Part shown: positions 47,987 to 58,235 of the stretch, in pieces
How positions within the stretch are numbered: position 1 is the stretch's first letter
How the letters are laid out: each line of letters begins with the position of its first letter
Source of the DNA: Podospora pseudoanserina
Lineage: Eukaryota; Ascomycota; Sordariomycetes; Sordariales; Podosporaceae
Assembly: GCF_035222485.1 (NCBI RefSeq)
Contig: NC_085921.1
Location: 868,001 to 932,000, forward strand
Direction: 5' to 3'
DNA: 64,000 bases
Translations under genes and position numbers: made by a program
Notes under the pieces: model-generated
Told to the model about the DNA's origin: nothing
What the model saw: the letters and a program-made list of their open reading frames with translations, nothing else
Databases searched by the model: none

Positions 47987-49270
47987 TGCTTATTCAAGAT
48001 GAGTTCGGAAAGAGCGGAAACTATTTTGACTGCGCCCACTTGTGACATTTGTTCCACTTCTTGATTTTTGGCACTTTGTGATAGCAGTGATTTTCGATCA
48101 TTATCTGGAGAGTGGAAAGAGGATCGTCGATTTGGTTACTCGATTTCAGAGCTTGCTTCCCCAGTGACTGGTTCAAGGGTCCAAAAAGATCGACACAGTT
48201 CTACAGAATCTAGAACTTCAACCCGGTCGGTTGGAATTTTGATTAAGCTCATGTTTTGAACAACGTCTCTCCTGGGAGGAGCGATCAATCTCCAAAAGTG
48301 GGTTGCGGATTGCCGCTATCGACAACGTCAAAAGTTCTGGACTTTGGGTTTAAGATGGCGGCGGATATTTTTTCATCTGGTCTGAAATGGGTGGTGGTTG
48401 ATGACAGGTGCTTGGCCGCTCATGCGTGCTGTACCGAACCATCAACAAGACGAGGCCCTGGCTCTCTGGCACAGCCAACAAAAAATTCACAACTCATCAC
48501 GTCGGCCAGTCGTGGAATTTGTTTCCTTTTGCTAGCTACCCCTGAAGGAGGGGGGCCCCGCCGCGCGCAGACGCTGGCGATGTTCCTGCATTCTTGGCCC
48601 CTCTTGGGGACCCCACTGTTTGTTTCCAAGAATGGAACCTCGGCAACGGCCTCGAGGGCCCCCCCTGGGCTTACCGCTCCACTCAAGGTCTTTTCCCCGG
48701 TAACACTCGAGCGCTTTTCGAGAAACGAATGACACCCTCCCGTCGAGCACAGGTCATGGGGTGATTATTAGGGGTTCACGATACGAGGGCCGAGCCATTG
48801 GGGGTCGAAGTGCGTAATGGCACGCAAGAAGAAACTGCTTGTTGGTAGACGATGGGTAGTGGTGGTTCAATTAACAGGTGAAGTAAAGCAAACAAAGTGT
48901 CAAAGTGCAGAAGGCATGTCGCTTACACTGTTAGGTTGGCCAATGAGAAGAGGAGGAACTTGTCCCCTATCCAAACTGACCATCGCAACTCCACGGCGTC
49001 GAGACAGAGATGGAGCCGCCAGCCGTGTTGGCGAGACCGCAACGTCCCGCAGGGGATCCCTTCTCAACAGGTCCCAAAGGGGAATAAACATCTCTTGGTC
49101 AGCGCTGCCGAAACGACGGGCGGGCCCGGTGACAACACTGCCCAGGCTCCCGGTGATGGAGGTGATGGGGGTAGGTGTGCATGATGATGGAGTCCGATCC
49201 CATGCCTTGCCTGCTGAGCCTCGCAGTCTCCGTGCCTCCCCGGCACACGGGGCGGCCAGCCTTTCGCCCC

Positions 49271-49276
49271 TATAAG
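49271..49276 (+). promoter_or_regulatory. Possible TATA box of the GH16 gene
   Basis: CCCCTATAAGCC contains TATAAG about 200 bp before the ATG, and C/T-rich sequence follows it, as often seen at highly expressed fungal promoters. No mapped transcription start supports it. Confidence 0.4.
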
Positions 49277-49473
49277 CCGTGTGATGCCACCACGAGCACC
49301 CTTTACGTCCCTTTCCTGTGCTTGATGCTTCTCTCCAGCCAAGCTATCCAAGCTGCCTCTTAGCAACACCAGAGCATTCTTGCTCGTCCTCTGACGTATC
49401 GCACGTCCAACATTCGTTACTAGTATCATCATACCACCGACATTCTTTATTTGCTTCACAGAGGAGAAACACC

Positions 49474-51945
49474 ATGGCTCCATCATTCTCTAAGCTGGGC
49501 GCTTTTGCCCTGGCTCTTGCCTCTGGCGTCACTGCCACCCAGAAGTACGTCCTCTCCGAGGAGTACACACCATCCAACCTTTTCGAGAACTTCGAGTTCA
49601 TGGAGTTCAAGGGGTACGACGAAGACCCCAACAGGGGACATGTACGGTATCAAAGCCAGGCCGACGCCCTCCAGCTTGGTCTCATCGATCCCGTCAACAC
49701 CGACGATGTCTTCATCGGTGTCGACTACACCAAGCGGGCCGAACTTGGCCGTGAGAGTGTCAGAATCGAGAGTTTGAACTCGTACAGCAAGGGTCTCTTC
49801 ATCGCCGAGTTTACTCACTTACCCAAGGCCGTTTGCGGTGCCTGGCCAGCTTTCTGGCTGACTGGTGAGCAGTGGCCCACGCATGGCGAGATTGATATCT
49901 ATGAGGGATGGAACTTGAACCCGCAGAACAAGGTCGTTGGCCATACCGAGGTGAAGACCGCTGGTGTGTGCAAGATTGACACTGATGTCAGCTCTGGCTT
50001 CGTCCATTACCCTGACTGCGATGTCGCGGCCAAGGGCCAGCCCACCAACGCTGGTTGCGCACTTGATGAGGGTAACAATCTCTTTGGTAACCCCAACGGT
50101 GGTATCTGTAAGTGCTCCACATCCCCAGGCTCTTGACACCAGAGGCAACATGCTAATCACTGATGTTCCTCAGGGGCCACCGAATGGACTGAGACTACCT
50201 TCAAGGTCTGGAGCTGGGCTCGCGGCGCCGAGCCCCGGGATGTCACCAGTGGATCGCCCGATCCTCTGAGCTGGGGGCCCCCTAGCTTCGCTCTTACTCC
50301 CAAGAGCTGCGATGTCAGAAGTGCTTTCAAGGATATGCGCATGGTCCTCAACATCAACTTCTGCGGTGATGCGGCTGGTAACACCTGGAACATTGGTGGC
50401 AGGGACTCTTGCGCTGCCAAGACTGGCTATGCTGAGTGCTACGAGTACGTCAGGGAGCACGGCGCTGACTTTGAAGACGTTTTCTGGAAGGTCAAGGGCA
50501 TCAGCGTCTACCAGCTTGAGGATGCCGCTACCTCTACCAGCACCACTGTTTCCAGCACCACCAGCACCACCGAGACTGTGACCTCTGTTGAGCCTACCGT
50601 GACCGAGACTGCCTCTGAGACTGTATCCGAGGAGCCTACTTCCACCATCACCTCCGACTCTGAGGAGCCCACCGCTACCGAGACGGCTACTGAGACTGCC
50701 ACCGAGTCTGCCGCCGAGTCTGCTACCGAGACTGCCTCCGAGACTGTTACTGAGACCACCTCCGAGTCTGCCACTGAGACTGTGGAGGTTACCACTACCA
50801 GCGAGACCGCCACCACCACTGACGGCCCTGAGCCAACCCTGACCACCGAGGCCCCCGAGACCACCACCACCGCCAGCCCCGGTGATGAGGATGAGGATGA
50901 CGTCTGCTCGGATGACGAGGAGGAGACCACCACCACCGATATTGCTACTGCTACTGAGACCGAGACCGTCGAGCAACCTACCGAGACCGCTGAGCCTACT
51001 GGCGAGCCCACCGAGACTGCTGAGCCTTCCGCTGAGCCCACTGATGCTGAGACCACTGGCATTGACCCTACCGAGACTGCCGTCCCCACCCAGACCGGTT
51101 CCGACGAGGTCACCACCACTGCCCAGGAGTTCACCACCTCGACCATCTTCGCCACCGAAACCTTCACTGTTACCTCGTGCGCTCCCAGCGTCACCTCTTG
51201 CCCCGGTCGCGTCGTGACCTCCGTTGTCGCCATCGGCACCACCGTCTGCCCCGTCACTCCCACCGTCACCGCCACCCCTGAGCCTACCGAGACCGCCACT
51301 CTCCCTGACGGCTGGACCACCTCCACCGTCTACGCCACCGAGGTCATCACCGTCTCTTCCTGCCCTCCCACCGTTGTCGACTGCCCCAGCCGCGTCGTGA
51401 CTTCCATCGTTGCCGTTGGCACCACCGTCTGCCCTATTGGTAGCGCCACCGTTCCGGGTGAGGGTGTGCCCACCGACGTCCCTACCGTCGGCGTGCCTGG
51501 CGAGGGCGTTCCTGGCGAGGGTGTCCCCACTGACGGCATCCCCGTCGAAGGTGTCCCTACTGATGTCCCTACCGGCGGTGTTCCCACCGGTGGCATCCCT
51601 AACATCGACACCACCCTCACCACCCTCCTCACCTCGACCGGCACCAGGACCGTCACTCTCACCGGCGGTGTCGAGCAGTCCACCAGCGTTCCCCCCGTTG
51701 TCGTCCCCGTCCCCACCGGCGGTGCCCCCATCAACAGCGGAAACAACGGCACTTTTGTGCCCCAGCCCCCCACCAAGCCTGCGTATACCTACTCTCCTGA
51801 GGTTACGCTCCCTTTGGTGCCCATCAACGAGCAGACTCCCGCTCCTGGGCCTACCAAGCTCCCGATTGTTGAGGTGAACGGTGCGGGCAGGATGGCTGTT
51901 GGTGGGTTGATGGGTGTGGTTGCTGCTTTGGCGCTTGTGCTTTAA
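49474..51945 (+). CDS. GPI-anchored glycoside hydrolase family 16 glucanase, 801 residues
   Basis: Exon 1 is 49474-50107 and exon 2 is 50174-51945. The 66-nt intron (GTAAGT...CTAAT...CAG) restores a Trp codon. A signal peptide covers about residues 1-21 (FALALASGVTA). The GH16 catalytic domain runs to about residue 325; its active site is HGEIDIYEGWN with E139 as nucleophile, D141, and E144 as acid/base. Substrate-site features include GAWPAFWL and WSWARG. A long Ser/Thr/Glu-rich stalk follows, then two Cys-containing repeats, VPGEGVP-type repeats and a hydrophobic C-terminus (RMAVGGLMGVVAALALVL) after NGAG, a plausible GPI site. The enzyme should hydrolyse or transglycosylate beta-1,3(4)-glucan at the cell surface. 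The catalytic domain resembles laminarinase-type GH16 more than the Crh chitin-glucan transferases, but the subfamily is not fixed by eye. An ACACC sequence before the ATG fits fungal initiation context. Confidence 0.92.
51133..51438 (+). repeat. Two diverged Cys-containing repeats in the GH16 stalk
   Basis: Unit 1 (51133-51258) and unit 2 (51316-51438) encode TTSTxxATExxTVxSCxP, then VxxCPxRVVTSxVAxGTTVCP. Each unit has three conserved Cys. Similar modules are known from several fungal wall adhesins. The copies differ at the DNA level, so the duplication is old. Confidence 0.8.
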
Positions 51946-52940
51946 ATTTGTTTTCTGATTTGTTTTTTCATTGGATGAGTGGAGGAGATAGAGGGGCAAG
52001 TTTTGCAAATAATATAATTTCTTGGATAAGAATTTTTGGTTTTACTTTTTTTTTTTTTTTTTTTTTGCATATGCATGTGTTAGCGTAGCGAGTTGTCTGT
52101 CTGTCTGAGTGTGTCTCTTTTGTATGTAAAGAAGGAAATTGAAGAAGGAAGATGGTAAAGAGGTTGAGCTTAGGAGATGATCCTGATCCGGGTGTTGATG
52201 GGTGTTTTTTTGTTGGCGTTTTGTGGGTCGGTTTATGCCTCTTTACTTACCTCCAGGTCCTTTATCCTCGTTGTTATACACCACGGCTACTACTTTTCAA
52301 CTCGGAAGTTCTCACCCAGCTTGACATGTTGGCCCTCCAGACTCCTGATAGGACTTGTCCTAGACAGTTGTCTCAGTCGTGCAAGACTCTCAGAGTCCGA
52401 GTCTTTGAAGGGGTATGTCATCCACCTGTCTCTGTTCTGTCCAAGCTAAGACACGCTGTTTACACAACCCTTTGTGCTCCATACATCTGAAACATACTCT
52501 TTGGCGTAGCACCCTTTCTCATCACCTACCTCCTCTCTCCTATTTACCTTCCCGACCTGTAACCCGGCTTACTTTAGTTTGGACTTGTTGACAACTTACT
52601 AAGGCCCTCATTTCCTCTAAATGCGTCTTCCGAGGCTAGTTTAAGCTGTTATATAAGACGGTGATCATTTGTACATGCATCTTAATCAGCACACACTCTT
52701 GTTTGCGCATGGGCATGGATAAAGCCACCGTCATTTACCAAGCAGGATGACAATAGGACGTGTATATAAAAGCAGCGCAATGTCTTCTATCTACTCTTGC
52801 AAAAATGAAATATACACACAGCTCAGAAGCAAACAGCCACCCCCATCCGGCCAGCGCTCACCCACCTTGAACAAAAAAAACACAAAAAAAAAAAGCAAAC
52901 GTATATCATGACTATGTATGACCCCCTCACCTCATCCCAT
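51946..52940. other. Convergent intergenic region between GH16 and gsh1
   Basis: 1.0 kb between two converging stops, so it holds both 3' UTRs. A poly-T tract at about 52047-52066 lies just after the GH16 gene. No coding region is seen. Confidence 0.5.
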
Positions 52941-55308
52941 CTAAAACCCCCCCAACAGTTTCTCAACCCCCCTACCCAGCCCTTTAAACCCCTCCCCCCT
53001 CGCCTCCCTCTCTCCAATCTCTATCACCTTGCCCACCAAATCCTTGTTCACCTCCTCACTAACCACACTATCTTTCCTGTACCCCTCGTGCCCCTTGACA
53101 AACTCTCTAATCCACCTCGCCGCCGTCCACAACTCCCCATTCGCCCTCTTCCTGATCAAGTCCAAATACCTCGCCAACTGACACCTGGTCGCCACGTCCA
53201 CATTGACCGAGTCCAGATAACTCTCCACAAGCGGGATCAAACCCGGAAACTCCCCCTCCTCGTCGCCATTGATGACCTCGTTGACAGTCATGAGCTTGTA
53301 CTCATCCTCCACCGGACCAACAGGCGACGGAGGGCGTGAGTTGGCCCTGCTGCCACCGCCACCAGAGCGGGGGGTGTTGGTGCCTGAGCCTGAGCCCCTC
53401 GACGGCCGGGAGGAGAAGAGGTTACGCCTAAACCAAAACTTCTCCTGAAGGACAGCATCCCGCTTGTGGGCGGTCTCCATGTTTTCGTCGACTTTGGTGA
53501 TGGGGATGTAGAAATTGAGGTCAAACGACAAAATCACCCTCGTGATGAGGACCATAAAGACCGAAAAGGCCGCGTTTTCGAAATCGGTAATTTGAATCTC
53601 CATTGGGCGGAACTCTACCCTCCAGCCGATGTTGTTGTCTGCTGGGGGAGGCTTGAAGCGCATGTGCTGCCAGTTGGTGCTTTGGATGTTCTCAAAGTGG
53701 TCCGTCTTGGAGAGGTCGAGGACTTCCAGGTCTTCGTTGAAGATGACGATGGGGTCGCGGATGAACAGGTGAGCGAAGTGGGTGGCGAGGCGGTCGTCCA
53801 TGCCGCCGTCGAGGAGCTGCTGCTTGATTTCGGGGTCGATGACTAGGTTGGGGTCGAGGTATTCTTCCCTCAGCCTGGGGTCTTCGGAGATGTAGGTCGA
53901 GTTGGAGGCATATCTGGACTTGGGAATACGCCATCGGTCGTTTTGTAGAGGCTTCTCGCCTAATTCTTCGGCAGTGCGATCATCAACAGCTTTGCTGATC
54001 TGATTCCACCTCACATCGGTATCGGCGAGGAAACCCTTGTAGATTGGTGTGGCAGCCGTCAGCGCCAGGAGGATGGGGCCGAGGGGTGAGAGCTGGTCGT
54101 ACATCTTTCTACCCTCGGTGATGTTCTTTGCTTGGAAGGTGATCTGAAGACAGCAAGAGCCCATGCCGAACGCCATGGCATCCATGTGAATAAAGTTGTC
54201 TGGCGCGGCGCCATTCCGAACGTCGTCGTCTTCGGGCCAGTTGTGAAGGTCGTAGTTGACAGTTGGGTCCTTCCACGGCCATGGCGTGTTCTCATCTCTG
54301 AACACAGGTACGTTGACCTGTACTTTGCGGCCACGCCGGGATCGGATGTTGGCAGCGAGCGTTGGGAAACGAATGTGAGGATTGGCGATTTCATCGGGGA
54401 CAAATTGTGACCTCAGTTTGGGTCCCGAGACTGGATAATGGGGTTCAGTGAAAACGCCAGGGCTACCTATCCTGGGGAAGGTTGTCAAGGTGATTGGGTA
54501 CTCATTAGGCAGCATGTGATCCTTGGCAATGGCTCGCCTGCGTCGTGTTAGAAGAAGGATTCTTACTCGAGCTGACTGGTGTACATACCTCAACTTCATA
54601 TCAGGCTCAACATGCAAGAGCTCCTTGAAGTCGATGCCCCATGGCTTACCAGGGGTCGCTTCAAGCATAAATCTGCCGAATTCGGGATGGAAGACTGGGG
54701 ATGGATACTTGTCCCTATGACGGTTAGTACGGACGGTCTCCTCAACAAATCAAGCTTCTCTTACTTTGGTTTCGTCCCACCGGGGGAGGCAGGGGGCGTA
54801 ACCTCCTTGGCCAGATCCTTGTCTCCAGCCAGAGCAGCGAGGATATCAGCCTGCCTCAAAGAGAGCAAAACCTTGGGGTCATCTTTGGAATATGTCACGA
54901 CAAGGTACTCGACCTAGAAGTGTCTCAGCACCAGTCTACGAATCAGCACTCGATAAACATACCTCGTCACCCCAAAGCATGGCATCTCTCTCCTTGACCT
55001 TGGCCTTATTCCATATCTCCAGCAATTGCTACAGGACAAAAGCAAGTGTTAGCTCGTCGCTGACCACCAAGGCACCGGCTCTTCCCGAGATTTCCATGCA
55101 GTTACAAGTGCCCTCGCTCACCTTGATGCCCCAGGCCCTGACATGATGAGCCTTCGTCTTCGCCTCTGGCCAATCCAAGGCCGTTCCCAGTGCCCTTTGC
55201 AGAATATCAGCATGACGCCATACATAGACGAGAGCGAAGCGGTGTGGTGAGATGTGTATGTGTGGTGCGGGTAGGATATAAAACGGGCTATACGCACAAG
55301 AGACCCAT
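52941..55308 (-). CDS. gsh1: Glutamate-cysteine ligase (gamma-glutamylcysteine synthetase), 6 exons
   Basis: Exons are 55308-55298 (11 nt), 55194-55122, 55028-54963, 54913-54765, 54714-54589 and 54537-52941, giving 673 residues, close to yeast Gsh1 (678). All five introns (49-103 nt) are GT-AG, several with CTAAC-type branches, and all junctions keep frame. The protein starts MGLLALGTALDWPEAKTKAH and contains MLWGDEVEYLVV, PSPVFHPEFGRFMLEATPGK, and the family's Cys-containing site HMDAMAFGMGSCCLQITFQ (about residues 262-280). NIGWRVEFRPMEIQITDFEN follows further on. The enzyme joins glutamate to cysteine with ATP, the rate-limiting step of glutathione synthesis, in the cytosol. A Gly/Ser-rich insert (SRPSRGSGSGTN) lies near residue 530. 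A TTAGTCA motif sits about 36 bp before the ATG. Confidence 0.95.
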
Positions 55309-57868
55309 GGTTTACGAAACGGAGGGTTGTCGTGATGTGCTGTTTAGTCACGAGTGAATTGCCGTCGCTTTCCGGCAAGGTAAGGCTCCAAAGGTTCCAA
55401 CAAGATTGGATATTTCAGGGTCCAGCAAGCTGTAATACGTGTAAATCCGGATCCCTGAAAGGATGGTGTTGTGACCGAGAGAGACCGAAACAGAGGGTGT
55501 GCGTGAATGAGTGTTGCAAAATAGTGAAGAGAGATATCGAGCCAATGGCCGCCCAGCTCTCACACAAAGTATTGGGCGGGAGGTCCAAAAAATTGGATAA
55601 GAGAAGAAGTTTCTCACTCTTCCACCTGCAACAACCTCGCTGATGCTATCACCAGAACGGGATGTGAGAGGCAAAGACAAGAGATGCCAACCCCCCTTTT
55701 TACCCCGGATTCCCTCTTTTTCAACCTTTCCCCTAACTCCTCCCCTCGCTGATTCTAGAAATGCGCCTTCTCTATTTCCGGAACGATGGTGCTATGCAGT
55801 GCGTGAGCGTGAGCAAATGCGTGTAGATGGTTGCTTCCCCCCCTCCCCCAGTAACACACCCCACGTTCCAGTTCGCAGCCTTGCAGCTATTCGCTACCGC
55901 TTGGCGGGTTGTGGCAGCCGAATCAGAGTGTATGACGCTGCTGGCGTCTTGTTGGAGTATGCAGGTAGCAAAGGCGTCATCCAGAGCACGCAATCGTTCT
56001 CGGCTGCAACTGGGCCAAATCTGTTGACAAGGTTTGGGGGTCTGCTGTGAGATGTCGGAAGGCGGCAGACTTATTTGATCGTCGATGCGAGTGAGCGCTG
56101 ATATAAAGAGTTGAAAAAATAGAAGCATGAAACTGGCGAGAAAAGAGTTGAAAGTCACAAGTCGGGATATCCTGTCTTGGTTGTCAAGGGAGTTATGAGA
56201 GCAACAACTCCCCCTCTTTCGTTCCACGATCCGATGTTTATATAAGAATGTACCGAAGTTCAAACAATATATAAGCCCGCGGCAATAAAAATGAAGAGAA
56301 AAAATACAAGCCGTAGTTTCAGGGACCTGCTTTAAATTTTTCGCGTTGGCAGGCGGCAAAACCCCAACAAGGGGACCTTCTTCAAAAAGAACAATGGGGC
56401 TGGAACTACTACCGAGCGGACTACCTTTTTGGCATCCACTCTCGCACTCCCTGTCTCCCCGAAAAATGGACGAAAGAGTTCCGACAGCGGGGGATGCCAA
56501 TTTTTTTTTGTACTCCCCTTCCAGACTCTGGAAACCGGGGAAATTCTCGAGACCCAGGTGTTGTTAAGCTTTGGCCCTGGTGGAGTCTGGAGAGACTGAC
56601 ACTTCCGTCCATCGGACGACCCAGAGAGAGCCATTCAAACGTTTGACAAAGTAAGCAGCAACTAAATAAACTGCGTGGAGCTGAATAATGACAACAACAA
56701 ATTGTGTACTGCAAAGTAAACAACCGCTCGGCTATCTGCCCGACCTGGGCTGCTGTCCTCAGATCGGAGTCTTGTCTACAAGTGCTTAGAAATCCAAATC
56801 AACTCCCGATTGGGGTAGGTATGTGCCCATTTAATCGCTCGGAAACATCCCGTGGAAAACGTGTGTGTGCAACGTGCCAACGGCAACTGACATGGTAGGT
56901 GGGCTCGTCCGTCCCCCGGGTCCCAGAGAAGGTGTGATGGAATGTTTCTTATGCCATGGCTAGCCGTTGGGACGTTTCTTTGCTTCCATCAATTGACAGA
57001 AAACGACCTGCCTGTAGTTCTTGGAGGGAATGACATCTCTCGGGTGACAGGCAGACCACCCCCCACAATCCGCAGAGAACAGGGAGTACTGCGGGGTTTT
57101 CTCTTTGCTTATCGATAAACAGAGGGGTAACTTCGTCAGCGAGATCGCGCATGTGAAAAGGCGGGGCATATCCCAGCTTAACCCTGAGATGGTTAGGGTT
57201 ATTGCTGCATCTATCATCTGTGTGTTTACAAGAATAAATCTCAGGCTCTCCTTGATATTATCCCCGTCTGCAATTGAGATTGAGGCGTGGGTGCCCCTCT
57301 CCACTTCACCGACTGTCAAATGCCGGGCAACCCGGATGTTTCTTGCGGTCTCATTTCAATCGGTGAACGTTGGAAAGTCGGTGCTTCGTGACAATCCAGA
57401 TTCAACAAAATCGCATACTTTGCTCGAGAAAGGCCACAGCAAAAGGGAGACAGTGGTGAAAAGGAGTCATTCTCTGTAAACTCTTTATCCTTTTGTACAT
57501 GTCCATCCCTCTCTTGTCTCTACTCTCCAAGCAATTACAGAAATGTCTCTACTATATATACACATCTTTCGGTCCCCCTCCTCATCATCTGTGCCGCCGG
57601 GTATCCCTTGATACTTTCCCACAAAAGAAAACGCCATATATGCTTACAATGACCTCCCTCCCTCCTCATGCCCTTTCTGCATGCGTATGCTCGTTATTGT
57701 ACAATGTAATAAATAGTGAAAGAAACGCTGATAACCACCCCTAAAAGAACCCCCCCCCCCAAAAAAAAAGGCTTGAACGCCCAGCCAAAACGGCAAAGAA
57801 AAGAAACCTCATCTCTTGACGGTTTGTCCAAAAGAAAATGCCATCTCATCATAACCAACATCTTCCTA
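55309..57868. other. gsh1 upstream region and 3' flank of the CFEM-like gene
   Basis: 2.6 kb. The left end is the gsh1 promoter/5' UTR and the right end the 3' flank of the gene ending at 57869. No open frame has domain or splice support. Confidence 0.45.
55344..55350. promoter_or_regulatory. Candidate AP-1/Yap response element near gsh1
   Basis: TTAGTCA (TGACTAA on the other strand), about 36 bp before the gsh1 start codon. From established knowledge, the yeast GSH1 promoter is controlled by Yap1 through a site of this sequence. Here it may lie in the 5' UTR, and a 7-mer can occur by chance. Confidence 0.3.
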
Positions 57869-58200
57869 TTACCTCACATTCAGAAACAAATCATCCCCCC
57901 TCCTCGTAGGCGTCAACTCAGGCACCCACCCCGGCGTAATCGGCGGCAGCTCATCCGGATCCTGCCTCTGCCAGTTTGTCCTCTGTGCCTTTTTCTGGTA
58001 GGAATCACCTGCGTTCGCCAGCGTCAACGCCGCTGCCCTGTCCGGACCTCGGCGTTTAGCCAGCAGCAAGGAGGACTGGCTGCTGTGGGCCGAGTTTGAG
58101 CCCCCTGGATTGGACATGGCTACTGCGCTGTCGATGGGGGTTTGAGAAGAAGATGTTGCTCCTGCTGGGGAGGGGTAAGACGGGGGGATGTAAGGTTTGT

Positions 58201-58235
<35 letters not shown>

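Larger units (their letters stand above)
47357..49473. other. Intergenic region including the GH16 gene promoter
   Basis: 2.1 kb with a (GGT)n run at 47960-47986. The last 200 bp, pyrimidine-rich after a TATAAG element at 49271, look like a core promoter and 5' UTR. No coding region is supported. Confidence 0.5.

Noticed and set aside
50170-52008. A 612-codon open frame antisense to the GH16 gene
   Set aside because: It mirrors the Thr/Glu/Gly-rich repeats and strong codon bias of the plus-strand gene, which remove stops on the other strand. It has no domain, and the plus-strand reading has signal peptide, catalytic site, intron and GPI signal.
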